The notes beneath the pieces were generated by a model that was not told the origin of the DNA, did not search any database, and saw only the letters and a list, made by a program, of their open reading frames with translations. Shown here piece after piece: positions 43,890 to 55,954 of a DNA stretch of 64,000 nucleotides. The position numbers and the translations under genes are program-made. This stretch comes from Zeus faber (Eukaryota > Chordata > Actinopteri > Zeiformes > Zeidae), in NCBI GenBank assembly GCA_960531495.1, contig OY482854.1:7848259-7912258 (forward strand). The letters are read 5' to 3'. The number at the start of each line of letters is the position of its first letter. The first letter of the stretch is position 1.

Positions 43890-44710
43890 TTCAATTCAAG
43901 ATTCAAGATTCAAGAGGTTTATTCGTCACATACAAATACATACTTTCATACATATATGCAGTGAAATGTCAATGCAACGCACGCGGTGATTACACATAAT
44001 ATGTCCTCGACTGAATACAGTAGCTACCTTAGAATTTCTATTAGACCAACTTACTGATTCCTAAAACGTAATGTGGTAAGTCGAATACTATAGAATAAAA
44101 TAAAATTATTTAAAATAAAATAAAATAAAATAAAATAAAATAAAATAGAATAGATAAAGGGAATAGGCTTATGTACGTATATGGGATAGACTTATGTATA
44201 TGGGATAGGCTAATTATGTATATACAGATATCCGCATTAAAGTGGCATGTGAATAAAGTGAGGTAGCGTTGTGAGATATACAGCAAAGTATACAACAGTA
44301 CGGCGCAGCAATACGTTAACACCGAACAACCCAGAACAGTGACACAGTATGCGGTACAGTATGCTACATACGGTACAGTAAGGTTGTGGAGCCTATGTGT
44401 GTTTGTGAGGACCCCTGGTGAGGTCAGCATTGACGGTTCTTATGGCTTGCGGGAAAAAACTCAGTCCTGTCGAGAGGGGAGTGTAGTTCCAGTGGTACGA
44501 TCAACTGAACGCACCACCCTCTGCAGGGCCCGCCTGTCCTGAGCAGTACAGTTCCCAAACCAGGCAGTGATGTTGCCTGTCAGGATGCACTCCACTGCTC
44601 CACAGTAGAAGGACTTGAGGATCCTCACCGAGTCCCGGAATTTCCTCAGCTGCCTGAGGTGGTAAAGACGCTGCCTCGCCTTTCTGAATGTCTATCTTAC
44701 CTTTCAGTGT
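43890..44710 (-). mobile_element. L2-like LINE 3' end, minus strand
   Basis: The terminal AATTCAAGATTCAAGATTC (TTGAATC tail, reversed) at 43896 is followed by AGGTTTATTCGTCACATAC and GCAGTGAAATG, mirroring 62170-62250. The coding end at 44690-44460 reads (minus) AWFGNCTAQDRRALQRVVR-type text, with QHHCLVWELYCSGQAG in the neighbouring frame, as at 61610-61680. An (AAAAT)n run at 44093-44150 is inside the 3' UTR. Endonuclease and most of RT are missing. Confidence 0.8.
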
Positions 44711-44848
44711 GACACTGCATTGTTGTGCACCACAACAATTTAAGATGTCCACTACGAAGTTGACTATCACTATTATAATTTTTTTTTCTTTTAAGTAAAT
44801 CATTTAATATTATTTATACTACACCTTTGCACTCTAGATTTTTCAAAT

Positions 44849-45500
44849 ATTCCTCTTCTTCCGGCTGCTCCCGTTAGGTATCGCCACAGTGCATCATCTG
44901 CCTCCAGAACCTTCTGTTCTACGCATCTTCCTCCATTACACCAACCGCCTGCATGTCCTCCCTCACCACATCCATGAACCTTCTCTTTGTCCTTCCTCTT
45001 TTCCTCTTGCCTGACAGCTCCATCCTCAGCATCCTTCCCCAATGTAACTCTCATCTCTCCTACACACGCGTCCAAACCATCTCAATCTTGCCCCTCTCAC
45101 TTTTTCACCAAAATGTCCAACCTGATTTGTCCCTCTAATGTACTCGTTCTTAATCCTGTCCATCCTTGTCACTCCCAATGAAAATCTCAACATTCTCAAC
45201 TCTGCCACCTCTAGTTCAGCCACCTGCCTTTTTGTCAGTGCCACCGCCTCTAAACCGTACAACATAGCTGGTCTCACTACCGTCCTGTAGACCTTCCCAT
45301 TCACTCTTGCTGGAACCCTTCTGTCACAGAACACTCCGGACACTCTTCTCCACCCACTCCACCCTGCCTGTACTCTCTTCTTCACCTCTCTTCTGCCTGA
45401 TTTCATCTGTTAACCTGCCATTTCAAACAAGAAAGGGCTCAGAGCTGATCCTTGATGCAGTCCCACCTCCACATTGAATGCCTTCGTCATGCCTACTACA
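44849..45500 (-). mobile_element. RTE-clade LINE 3' end, minus strand
   Basis: The minus strand carries VGLHQGSALSPFLF near 45455 (RT motif B), a stop, then GWRRVSGVFCDRRVPARVNG, KVYRTVVRPAMLYGLEAVAL, ELRMLRFSLGVTRMDRIKNE, YIRGTNQVGHFGEKVRGARL and RWFGRVCRRDESYIGEGC, as far as a GGAAGAAGAGG tail at 44849. Same family as 41568-41856. The YADD region is deleted between the QGS block and the GWRRV block. Confidence 0.85.
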
Positions 45501-45959
45501 CAGGTTATTTTTGATTTTTCAAATATTGTTTTTAAATACTGTTTTTAAATACTCTTTAAATGCTGTTTTTAAATACAGTTTTATTTCAATCACTACTTTG
45601 TCCTCATTTTATGTATTGTGAAAAGTTGAGCTAGTTCTGAGACGAAGAATTACTGGTAATAATGCTTGCATTGTTATCAAGTATTTGACAATAAACTTGA
45701 AACTTGAAACTATAATTATATATACCTAGTTTGAGTGCGCCCATGACAAGAAAAGGTATTGAACTAAAGCTATTTAATTTTCATATGACAAAAGAAAGCT
45801 GGAAGTGGATGTAGATGGATGTCGTTGAAGACCTTAACAACAGCTTTCACCATGCCATGGTGTCGTTGAAATCCTGACTGAAAGACATCAAAACAGGCAA
45901 ATTGGCAGGATATCAACACAGCAGGAGGAGGATTTATATATAAACGATAAACATATGAT
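45501..45959. other. No feature recognised
   Basis: Includes irregular TTTTTAAATAC repeats at 45527-45577 and AAACTTGAAACTTGAAAC near 45692-45708. No gene. Confidence 0.5.
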
Positions 45960-46190
45960 ACTGTTAAACAGTCTAGCACAGCATAGTAGTTAGTGTACAG
46001 TATAATATAGTATAGAATTGAACAGTATTGTACAGTATACTATCGAACAGTATAGCACAGTGCACTACAGTACAGTATAGAACAGTGTGATACAGTATGG
46101 TATAGTTTACAATAGTATTGTGTAGAACAGTATAGTCCAGTATATTGTAGTATAGTATAGTATAGTATATAATAGTATAGAAAATTACAT
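45960..46190. repeat. Degenerate AGTATAGTAC array, second copy
   Basis: Imperfect ACAGTATAGTA, AGAACAGTATAG and ACAGTATACTAT units over about 230 bp, very similar in composition to 38755-38985. Confidence 0.8.
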
Positions 46191-46208
46191 TGTTATTATT
46201 ATTATTAC

Positions 46209-46251
<43 letters not shown>

Positions 46252-46278
46252 ATTATTATTATTATTATTATTATTATA
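46191..46278. repeat. (TTA)n microsatellite
   Basis: About 88 bp of ATT/TTA triplets with two interruptions. Confidence 0.95.
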
Positions 46279-47439
46279 TTGTACACTCTATTGTACAGTA
46301 TAGTATGGTATAGTATCATAAAATATATGAATTGGTTGAGGTGTGTGTGAGGCTGATTTTACCCCTCTCAAATATATTAATGATTTTGTCAAATGTCTCA
46401 ATATTGCGTGAATTTTGTACATTTGTACATTACTTACCAGTACCATATTGATCGTCTGCTTTTGGAAACTATTGTGCAATGACTAAGGGCAGCAATTGTT
46501 GGCATGCTGCCAGGTAACCTCGCTGCCCGACATCTCTCTCCGTACACTCCTCCTCTGGAAAGCTCTTATCTGTCGTAATCGTCCCCCAACTTTTTAGTGG
46601 AGCCGGGCCGCACTGTCTATTGATTGCATCTAAGAAGGTGTGTGTTGTTATCAACTAACAAGGTACCACCAGCCACTCAGAACACTCTATTTACCACATC
46701 GCAGGGAAAAAGGCTGCAACACAATCATCCCCTCTCTAATACATTTATGTAGTGACATGACTGCGGCAACTGGATATTCATTGTGGTTTTACACATCAGT
46801 TGCCTAAAAGCCTCAGGCAGGAGTCTCGGATGCATTGTGGTGAAATCTCAACAAATGGTCAACTAGAGACACTAAATGTGACCCTTAAGGGTCATTTGGC
46901 GGCTTTCAAAATTTTCTTCACATCATTCGAAAGTGGAGAATTAGAGCTTCCAAACAAGGTGTCACTTGAGCAAATCAAGCAAATATTTTTTAAGCTATGA
47001 CTTGTTATTGAGAAGGGTGTGGCAAAGCGTGTTTCTTAGATAACCACCTCCAAAGTTTTACCCACACCAGGTTCATTCAGCCAACTCCCAGAATGCAAAT
47101 GGGGGTTGGCGGACAAACTATGACTCATGGCTAATTTATGTAATGCTGAATGTGGCCAATCACGAACAGCATTGAACAGCGTCAACAACATGTAACTAAT
47201 ATTGTTTTTAAACAAGCCTTTATTTAATAGTAAGAATGTACATGATTTATTCAAGTGGAATTATTTTGGAGTTTTAAAGTCTATACATTTTTGGGGTCTC
47301 AGAAAATCTGAAATCTGAAATCTGAAAATCTGTAACCAACCTCAACGGACTTCATCACGCCATCAACATCTTCCGTTGTAACAACAGCGGGTGTATGGTC
47401 GGTCTCCTCCGGTGGTTCTTGAAAATATTCTGTTCATCG

Positions 47440-47700
47440 TCACATTAAGTTTGAAATCCGCTGTTTGAAATGTTCTCCAAGTCCGGAGTAATATCAGATT
47501 CAGCAGCACTGTCGTTCGCCGCGTCGCCGTCAGAGAACTGCCTATCATCGCGAAAGATGAAGTCCAGTACGCACTACACTGACTTGGATCGATCGCACTG
47601 GTCAGATTAAGGTTCGAAATATGATTCATAGCTTCGGCCACGAGCTTCGCGTAATCCATAACAATTCGGAGAATAAAGTTTTCACACACAAGTGAGACAA
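47440..47700 (-). pseudogene. Family F first-exon-like ORF, copy B
   Basis: The minus frame gives a methionine run: MCENFILRIVMDYAKLVAEA then MNHISNLNLTSAIDPSQC. After an indel the next frame continues with SDGDAANDSAAESDITPDLE and NISNSGFQT before a stop. The same protein text, with substitutions, is at 62629-62832. It has no known domain that I recognise. The acidic serine-rich second half might be a transcription-factor-like or nuclear segment; that is speculation. It lies directly downstream of the CRE/ETS-like motif. Confidence 0.55.
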
Positions 47701-47728
47701 AAAAACACCCCCCTGCTACGTCTGCATA

Positions 47729-47740
47729 CGGAAGTGACGT
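47729..47740 (-). promoter_or_regulatory. CRE/ETS-like composite motif of family F, copy B
   Basis: CGGAAGTGACGT on the plus strand, i.e. ACGTCACTTCCG in the direction of the ORF, about 30-40 bp before its start. An identical 12-mer is in copies C and D. TGACGT is the CREB/ATF half-site core and CGGAAGT the ETS core; function is inferred. Confidence 0.55.
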
Positions 47741-48205
47741 AGGTGCATGACGCGAAGGGCTCTTCTTCTTCGCCGTTTCACAACAATAGCTCCATGTGTC
47801 TAAAAATAGTACGATTTAAAGGTTGAATTCTATCAAAACGGATTCACATTGTAACTTCACATCACATGGAATATGGATGAATGATCTTCACCTGGACGCT
47901 CGCTATAAAGGAAACGATCCATCGGCGTTATTCAGCGATGTTCAGCGTCTCTGTAAGTGAACTGTGTTTCCCCATGTAATGTAACAGGAATATTTAACAT
48001 TTAATATTAATATTGACATTTTTCTACTATTTATAAATAAAACTCGGTTTTGAAAATACGGTGAGAGATAGAAAACACAAAGGAACACAAATCTGGTGAT
48101 TCTAATTTTCCTCCAAGAAAGGACTTTACAACTTATTTGGCTGCTCCTGGCGATTGTAGACATGCAGGAGATGGCGGATTTTTCTGCATTGGGTCACAAA
48201 TAGCA

Positions 48206-49200
48206 AGTTTTATAATTCCTATTTGATACAGGTTTCACATTGAAACTTTAGACCAATAAAATATGTAGAGATATCCAAAAATGTCCCTTGATTTATCCGT
48301 TCCGGTTGTTCAAACCAAATCGACTACATATTATTCTACAGTATAGTGACCCCAGACAAACAATTAGTTTATAGTGAACAAATCTTTTAAATTACTCAGG
48401 AGTCCAGAGTCTCACTGGAAATAATAATAACTTTCTGAAAATAATAGCCGAGAAACAAATTTATGTGGAAAATAAATGACATTGATTAACACGTTACATT
48501 CCAACTAAATACATTCTTTTGGGCGTAATTAATTTGACAGAACTCAATTGATTCTTGTGAGGAAGGCATTCACAACTCTGAGGCGAACCGACTTTTCTGA
48601 ATCTTGTTACACTGACTGAATCAAATGAACAAAGAGTCTGAAAATGTAACAAATCTTTTTACTCAAAAGAGCCAAACTTTTCATCACAGTATATACAAAG
48701 TACAGTAGTTTGCTTCTTGCAGCTTTCCTTTTTGATTATCCACCCATCACTTCTGGAAAACGTCAATCTGCGCACATTGAATTCTCTGCTGAGAATTGAA
48801 CAAGTGGTGATTTAGTTGTAAAAGGCACAAGTAAAGTCATATTTATTTCGCTTGTTGTCAATGTTGGTGTAACTTCCTGCACTGTTTTTGGTCGCCAATT
48901 AACCAAAGTCACCGATTGCGACTTTAAGCAAACTTTAAGACTTTTCCCCCTGAATCAAATGAACAACTCTATTTAGCGAGTGACTCCTCAAGAACCGAAT
49001 CAAAAAAAACAAACCCCTAGTCCCCTGCAGAATGCATGTACAGTATGTACATCCACAAAGTTCACTTCTGACATTCTACTGAAGTTTGATGTTTTTGCCC
49101 GGACCCGTTTTCACGAATGAAATCAAATGCAATTTTCTAAGCTGCTTCCCGGAGACACATATGGCGTCAGGCATCTGACACAGCCAGCCATAATACTTAT
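48206..49200. other. No gene recognised
   Basis: AT-rich. AGTGACTCCTCAAGAACCGA near 48980 echoes 33190. Nothing else supported. Confidence 0.45.
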
Positions 49201-49228
49201 CTCACACACACTCACACACACTCACACA

Positions 49229-49320
<92 letters not shown>
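49201..49320 (+). repeat. Compound (AC)n(TC)n microsatellite
   Basis: An 80-bp CA tract turns directly into a 40-bp CT tract at 49281. Confidence 0.95.
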
Positions 49321-49321
<1 letters not shown>

Positions 49322-50962
49322 GGGCTTTGATATTCCAATCTCTCACCACATAAAATGTAGCCCGTCTCCATTTTTGAGAAGCAATCGCATCTATCTCACC
49401 CCTGTAGTCGTGGTGGAACACAGAGTCCATCCCGCGCTTAAACTTTTCGTTTATGTTTGATTTTTGAGTTGTTTATCCAACATAGCTGCGGCTTCTTCCC
49501 GTTCAAAGTGCATGTATTCTCTTCATCGATCAGTAGGCACCATTGTTTCCTCCTCCGAGCTACATGCTGTGCATCTCGGACATCTACATACTCTACATCG
49601 GTCTTTTTCAGCCCAGCGCTTGTGTTGCAAGATCAAAACAGCAATGCTGCACTGAATTCATCTAAAGAGGCGTTGACATAGAGCTCCAGCAAAAGAAGTC
49701 TGACTCTGAAAGTGAGGAATAATTACAGTAATGAAAAGTTTGACTCTTTTTTGAGATTCTGAAAAAACGGTCGTTTGACTTTTCGACTCTTGGTTGGTTT
49801 GGTTCAGTTGGTGGAATGCACAGTGAGCAAGGGAGGAATGACGAACAAGAGTCAGAAGAGCAGGTCAGTGAATGGAATTCCCACAAGAATCATTTAATTT
49901 CGTCCAAATATTTATTTTTGTCGGAATGCAAAGAGTAAATCAGTCAGCCAGTCAGTGTTTTCAAGTTTGTGACTTGACTCTCTCACCCACTCTTTTGGCA
50001 GAGTGACTCCCTACTCCTGACTCATTTAGATGTGTTTGCTACGAACTAATCGTTCATGAGTCTTGCATCGCAATTAATATTAAGTCCAGTTTTTCATGTT
50101 TCTGGCCTTTTTAGTGGTTAGAAGGATGTGCCATGAGATTATTTCATTGTAAATAAGTCAGGTTTGGCAGCCATATTTTTTTATTGGGGGTGGAGGGAAA
50201 CTCACGGAGAACGTGTTCCAAATACGCACATTTTTGTTCCATACTGTTCCATACAGCACATCATCCTCAGCCCCATTTTTTTTTTTTTTTTATGCAACAT
50301 AGGTCTACCAAACACGCAGACAACATATTCAACCAAAAAGTATCCCAATTCTGCAGTAAAACCGCAGACCGAGCAACACTGGGTTACTTAGTCAATGTAC
50401 CCCCAGGTCCCCTATCTGTAATCAATGCAGATCAAAGAATGAGAGACTTGAATATATGTAGGACTTTTTAAGATAGGCTGGATTTTTTATTTTGTTGCGT
50501 TCATTCATCACATTCATTTATTTTGCCTCGAGAAACCGTTGAGCTGGTATCCTCATTTTACGATTCCTAGTAGCGACGGAAATGAAAAATAAAAAATAAG
50601 TACGTGAATAAATAAAATGCAATGAAATAAGTATCAATTGTCTTTTGGTCAAGGGCCCAACAACGCTGAAATTTTTATTAACCGTTAAGGTGGCAGGTTG
50701 AATTCCAAAGCCGTCCATCACCCCTTACTTTATGCTGTTGAATCAAGCCGAACGGCTGTAAATGAATGGTCTTGGAGGGGAAATGGTTCAGTTTAATTTA
50801 TATTTTTTATTGTTAGGTGAATGTAAATCCATTGAAAAAAAATGAATGGGAGCCGCTGTGGTGTATGAGCTTGCGTCCTTGGGCAAAATAGCATTATCCA
50901 GATGAGAAATGACTTCTGGGAAATAGCCCATTGAGACAGATGCATGCAGATCAATGCATGTG
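49321..50962. other. No supported gene
   Basis: Short overlapping frames on both strands without motifs. A 14-base T run lies near 50277-50291. Confidence 0.5.
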
Positions 50963-51012
50963 CGCACACACACGTTCACGCACACACATACACACACACA
51001 CACACACACACT

Positions 51013-51053
<41 letters not shown>
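50963..51053 (+). repeat. (AC)n microsatellite
   Basis: Interrupted CA tract with GTTCACG and CTCAC interruptions; open frames through it on both strands are artefacts. Confidence 0.95.
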
Positions 51054-51825
51054 CTATCATGGGGCTCAGTCAAAGTGAGAGACACTCTAGATTTGCAGGA
51101 TGAATAAATCGAACAGGGTGAATAAATATCCCGAGTCGACTTGGATGTGCATAAAATTGCTGAAAATGACTGCAGGCATATTCCCAAATACACACACACT
51201 TGGACACATATACACACACACGGGGATATGTGAATATGTAAGCAAAAAGGCACAGATGCACGAAAAATACAAGAATAGTCTTGATTAGGGATACACACAA
51301 AGACGGTCGAGCATTTTCTGTACAATAGCAATAGGTAATAGTATCTTGGGCATTTAACCTTGAGGGAGAGTCCTCGAGCTGAAGAAATAAAAAAAAAAAT
51401 CTAAAATCAAATGACACAAAGAAAATTAGCTCAGGGTAATGTACAAATGTCTGTGTTGACTACAGGCTAAAATTCTATTTTTCGCCTGCCCCGGTCCTTT
51501 CAACAGTAAAAAGTTTGATTCTAAGCACCAACAGGGGCTTCATCAGGTCAGACATTTTCACACACACACAACATTCAAATTGAGCCCTGACGAGCAGCGA
51601 AAGAGGACTTCATAACGCCACTTGTGATGTCGCCATTAAATTTCCCTCTCACTCACCCTTGATGGAGTAATTTCGGGTAATTTTGGCTATTGCTGAATTG
51701 AAAGAGTTCAGCCTGGGGACACCGTGTCGCAGAACGTTGCATAAAACCTCAAAGAACCGAGCCGGGGCCGGTCCCCAGGAGGTCAGAAGCTGAGCCTTCC
51801 AGAGCCCAAACATCTATAGCGGGTC
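51054..51825. other. No supported gene
   Basis: The minus-strand frames at 51070-51417 are tyrosine/cysteine/valine-rich by-products of CA repeats (51189-51222) and have no recognisable domain. Confidence 0.5.
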
Positions 51826-52665
51826 CAATGTAATGTAAACAATGTAATGTAAACTATGTTATGTAATGTAAAATATGAAAAATAGACCATGGAGTGTAAA
51901 ATATACAATGTAAACTATGTAACAAAATGTAAACGATGTAACATAATGTAAACTATGCCATGTAATGGTAACTATGTTATGTAACATAATCTACGTAAGT
52001 TGAACTGTTTTGTAATGTAAACTGTTATGTAATGTAAATGATTTTATGTAAACTATGTAGTGTAAATTACGTAGTGTAAACAATGTAATTTAAACTATGC
52101 AATAAAACGTAAACCACGTAATGTAACGTAAATGTAATGTAAACTATGTAACATAACCTATGAAATTAAATGTATTATTTTACGTAATGTAAACGATGGA
52201 ATGTAGTGTAAACTGTGCAATGGAAACTATGGCGTGTACAATATAGGATGTTAACTATGTAATGTAAATGATTTAATCTAAACTATATAATGTAATGTAA
52301 ACTATGTAATAGAACCTATGTAGTGTCAAATCTATAATGTAAACTATATAATATAAACCATGACATGTAAACCATGTAGTATAAACAATGTTATGTAAAC
52401 TATGTAATATAAACAATATAGTGTAACCTATATCATGTAAACTATGTGATGTGATGTAATGTCAACAATGTATAAACTATGAAATGTAAACTATGAAATG
52501 TAAACTTGGTCATGCAAACAATATAATGTAAACAATGTAATGTAATGTAACCAATGTATAAAATATGTTGTGTAAACTATATCATGTAAACTATGTAATA
52601 TAAACTCTGTAGTGTTAACTATATAATGTATAATTTACATATAATGTAAAATATGTAGTATGCCC
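51826..52665. repeat. Degenerate AATGTAAACTATGT array
   Basis: About 840 bp consisting almost wholly of imperfect ATGTAATGTAAACTATG units of roughly 9, 14 or 19 bp (AATGTAAAC core plus TATGT spacers). The core occurs dozens of times in one orientation with point changes. No coding frame. Confidence 0.85.
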
Positions 52666-53287
52666 ACATTTCTATCCTGATTAGTGAAAACGCATATATA
52701 TAAATAGAAAAAATTAACGAATTGATGTTTTTTAGGTGCCAGGATCTCCAACAAAGCCAGCTGAGAAAAGCTAAACAGATGTCCTCCTGCTTCTTTGAGA
52801 GGGACAGAGCGAGGCCGACAGACAGAGGGAGGGAGGGAGGGAGAGGAGGAGGCCTTTTTTCCATGCTGTCGGGATTGTCTGACAGTTGCCGACAGCTCAT
52901 CTCAATGGATTGTCCGACTGTGGGAAATGGGAAATATATGTACTCCACACCGACTGTGAGAGAGTGAGTGCGAGAGCGCGAGAGAGAGAGATGAGGGAGA
53001 GAAAGACAGAGTTATGAATGGAGGTGAGAGGAGGCCAGAGCCTCCCTAAGGAGGAGATATCCATATCCAGATAGTAAGCCTTAAGAGTAAGAGTTAGAGT
53101 TAATTCTTTAATTATTGTGTATGACCACATTTTCCTGTTTATTTATGAATGTATATTTTCTGGTTCAATAGTTCTATCTTTCTATCTCAATAGTGTCTCT
53201 TTGTTTGTGTGAGCCACAAGAGACTTTGATTCTGACACAACGTGCCATCCATCCAGTTCAAAACCCACTCCTTCTCCATTCTGCCTC
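52666..53287. other. No gene; purine-rich patches
   Basis: GGGAGGGAGGGAGGGAGAGG at 52828-52847 and a GAGAGAGAGATGAGGGAGAG patch at 52980-52999 are simple purine tracts. Nothing else recognised. Confidence 0.5.
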
Positions 53288-53418
<131 letters not shown>

Positions 53419-53504
53419 AAGTCCGCAAGTCTCTGGTCTCTTCTCAATACCAAGTACGCGAAGTCCGGACTTGCAAACTTGGTAGTTCAGACTTGGCAAG
53501 CTGG

Positions 53505-53538
53505 ATGGTCCCCGGGAGTACAGACTCCCGGGGACCAT
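53505..53538. repeat. Perfect 15-bp hairpin
   Basis: ATGGTCCCCGGGAGT (53505-53519) and ACTCCCGGGGACCAT (53524-53538) are exact reverse complements separated by ACAG. Confidence 0.9.
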
Positions 53539-55433
53539 TGCCATTACCACAGCTTGGTGCGAAATGCATTCTGGGATACGTGGCTGTCCCAGGTCCACAC
53601 ATGTCACCACCGATGCATCCTCGATAAAATGGGCGGAGCAAGTCCACATCCGGGCATTTGGACTGGACTTGGCTTGATGCGTACTTTGAATTGGAACAGT
53701 ACTTGGGCTGCGACTGATGACCTTTCACAAGTCCACAAGAACTCAAGTACCGACAAGGACGCAGATTGAGAAAGGCCTTCTGTGTTTCCAACATGACGTC
53801 CTTCAGAGTGCCGGCTTTGATGAATGGCTCCGAACTTTCGTCTCTCCTGAAACTAAAAGACAAGTCACACTCCTCTGTCAGGGCTTGCACCAGAGACGGT
53901 GTTGTAATCACAAATGACAAACGTACAGAAGTTCTGGAGATGTGAAATCGTCAGCTTTCGTTTCCGTCATGTTGGAACGCTGCCCTAAGTGGCGGCGGTG
54001 GGGTATTACATCGACAAAATGAATATCTTTATTACACAATGGAGAAAGGAGGGAAAATTAGACTGAAGAAGGCTGAAATGTATGGGGTTTTTTTTGTATT
54101 TTTTACATCCACATATAAATAAATGAGGCTTAAACACAAAATAAAAAGTGAAATAAATATGGTAAAAAAAATAAATACAGGTTGTCCTGAAATTGGATGA
54201 GACATCTTTTGAAAGATTGAAACATACCTGACGATACTGAAGTTCTCCTCAAAAGATCAGTATGTGTGTGAGAGAGAAAGAGGCACTGGATTATGGATTT
54301 TCAAAATTTCTGAAAATAGTAATTTGTTATTAGCTGGAAGTACACAGCTGGTTCAGAGAAAAAAAGATCTAACCCTTACCCTTTTTGGATAGATAGGTTG
54401 ATTGATAATTTTGTAATTCAGACAATGAAGAAAAAAATGTATGAGAAACACAGGAAATAACGCTTCGATAAAGAGAAAAAAACGAAATAAAAAAAACGAA
54501 AAACAAATTTTTCACAAAAAACATTTTAAAAGTAGCAGGAAGAAGTGCACAGAAGTGCACTTTTCCCTGCCCCAATTCTATAACTTTAACCATAGTAACC
54601 TATAACATATTTTAGCAATGAAACAAAGTTATACATTTACTAAATTTACGACTTAGTTGATTTATTACATAAATCATTTTTGACCAAAATGACATATACT
54701 GTTGAATCCCCCCACCACCCAAAAAATTAATAAATAAATAAATAAATAAACTTTCTAGGTCCACTGGAGGTTATTACTCAATTAAAAAGCCGAATTATAC
54801 AAATGAAAAAACAGGTAAGTCCATCAAAGTCAAACTGGACGACGCACAATGGCCACGCAGTGACTCAGCGGCTTTATTTGAGTGTAATTTTGATAGATTT
54901 ATATTTTTATTTTTTCAGGGGCCGTGTTGAATATTTTGTGTGGTTCTCCTATCATTCGGCGTGCCCTCTCTTCCCTCCTGGTTTCATCCAAGAGCGGCTT
55001 TTAATTAATAAGACAAACAATCGTGCTTTGCTAAAGGTTTAGTGGCCGTGGGGAGCGAAGGGAGGGATTGTTAATTTTGTAAGGTCATCTGGAGAAAAAC
55101 ACCTTTGTGTTAAATAACACTGAGTATAGATATATATTATGTCTGTCAGACGATTAAACAATTAATTGCGATTAATTGTATGTGTGCGATTAATCATCTG
55201 GCGAAGGGAGGGGGGGAGGGAGGGAGGGATTGTTTGCTCTGTAATGTTATCTGGTCACACGTTTGTATGAAAGAAAATAGAGTAAATATATATATATATA
55301 TAAATATATATATGTGTATATATTATGACTGTCAAACAATTAAAATAATTAATCGCGATGAAAGAATAATTGTATAATATGTGCTGGGGGAGCGAAGGGA
55401 GAGATCATTTGCTCTCTCACCTGGATAACAACC
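53539..55433. other. No supported gene
   Basis: The neighbouring text 53440-53780 (many GTACTTG, CAAGTCC and GGACTTG words in both orientations) looks like a small palindromic DNA element around the hairpin, with no ORF in common with known proteins. The remainder is AT-rich with (AATA)n at 54727-54750 and TA runs at 55281-55320. Confidence 0.45.
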
Positions 55434-55472
55434 TATCCATCCATCCATCCATCTATCCATTTTTATGCCGCT

Positions 55473-55870
55473 TTACAGGGCGGCCCAGAAGTCCATTTCC
55501 CCAGCAACTTCCTCCACCGTTTCCTGAGGGATTCTAAGGCGTTCCCATGGAAGCCGGGAGAGAACAGGATGGCCCAGACATTCTTTTCCCCAGAAACTTC
55601 CTCCATTGGCTCCTGGGTCGGCCCTGGTGTCATTGGCCATGCCTGGTTCCCCTCCAAAAGGGTGGCGCCCAGGGACATCCTGACTCCTCTCGATGCAGAA
55701 GAGCGGCGGTTCTACTTTGAGGTCTTCCCGGATCGCTGAGCTCCTCAATCTATCTCTGAGGATGAGCCCAGCAACCCTGTGGAGGAACATCATTTTGGCC
55801 GCCTGTATCCGAGACCTTATTCTTTCGGTTCATGGCCCAAAGCTTATGACTGGAATGAAGATTGAGTGGT
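55473..55870 (-). pseudogene. Rex3-like reverse transcriptase C-terminus
   Basis: The minus frame reads MMFLHRVAGLILRDRLRSSA then IREDLKVEPPLFCIERSQD, VPGRHPFGG-type text and LPWERLRIPQETVEEVAGEM. This is the hydrophilic tail after the thumb of this LINE type. The frame is open for 106 codons from the methionine at 55793, but a segment equivalent to RWLGHLIRM is missing and another is distorted. Upstream text at 55800-55870 (VMSFGP-like) matches the preceding thumb segment. Confidence 0.75.
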
Positions 55871-55954
55871 AAATCTCTTCACCACATCGGTCCAGGACAG
55901 TGCCTGCATTACTGCAGAGCTGCACCCACCTGCCTGTCAAGAGCCAGAGATACT

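Larger units (their letters stand above)
46874..48205 (-). mobile_element. Family F DNA transposon, copy B (most complete)
   Basis: Left end AATGTGACCCTTAAGGG; right end reads TCTGCATTGGGTCACAAAT. Left module: TTCATTCAGCCAACTCCCAG and related text as in copies A and C. Middle: a minus-strand ORF (47700-47440). CGGAAGTGACGT lies at 47729-47740. Right module: TCTTCACCTGGACGCTCGC, then a TATAAAGGA at 47909 and GTAAGTGAACTGTGTTTC at 47953. About 1.33 kb. No recognisable catalytic transposase domain. Confidence 0.75.
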
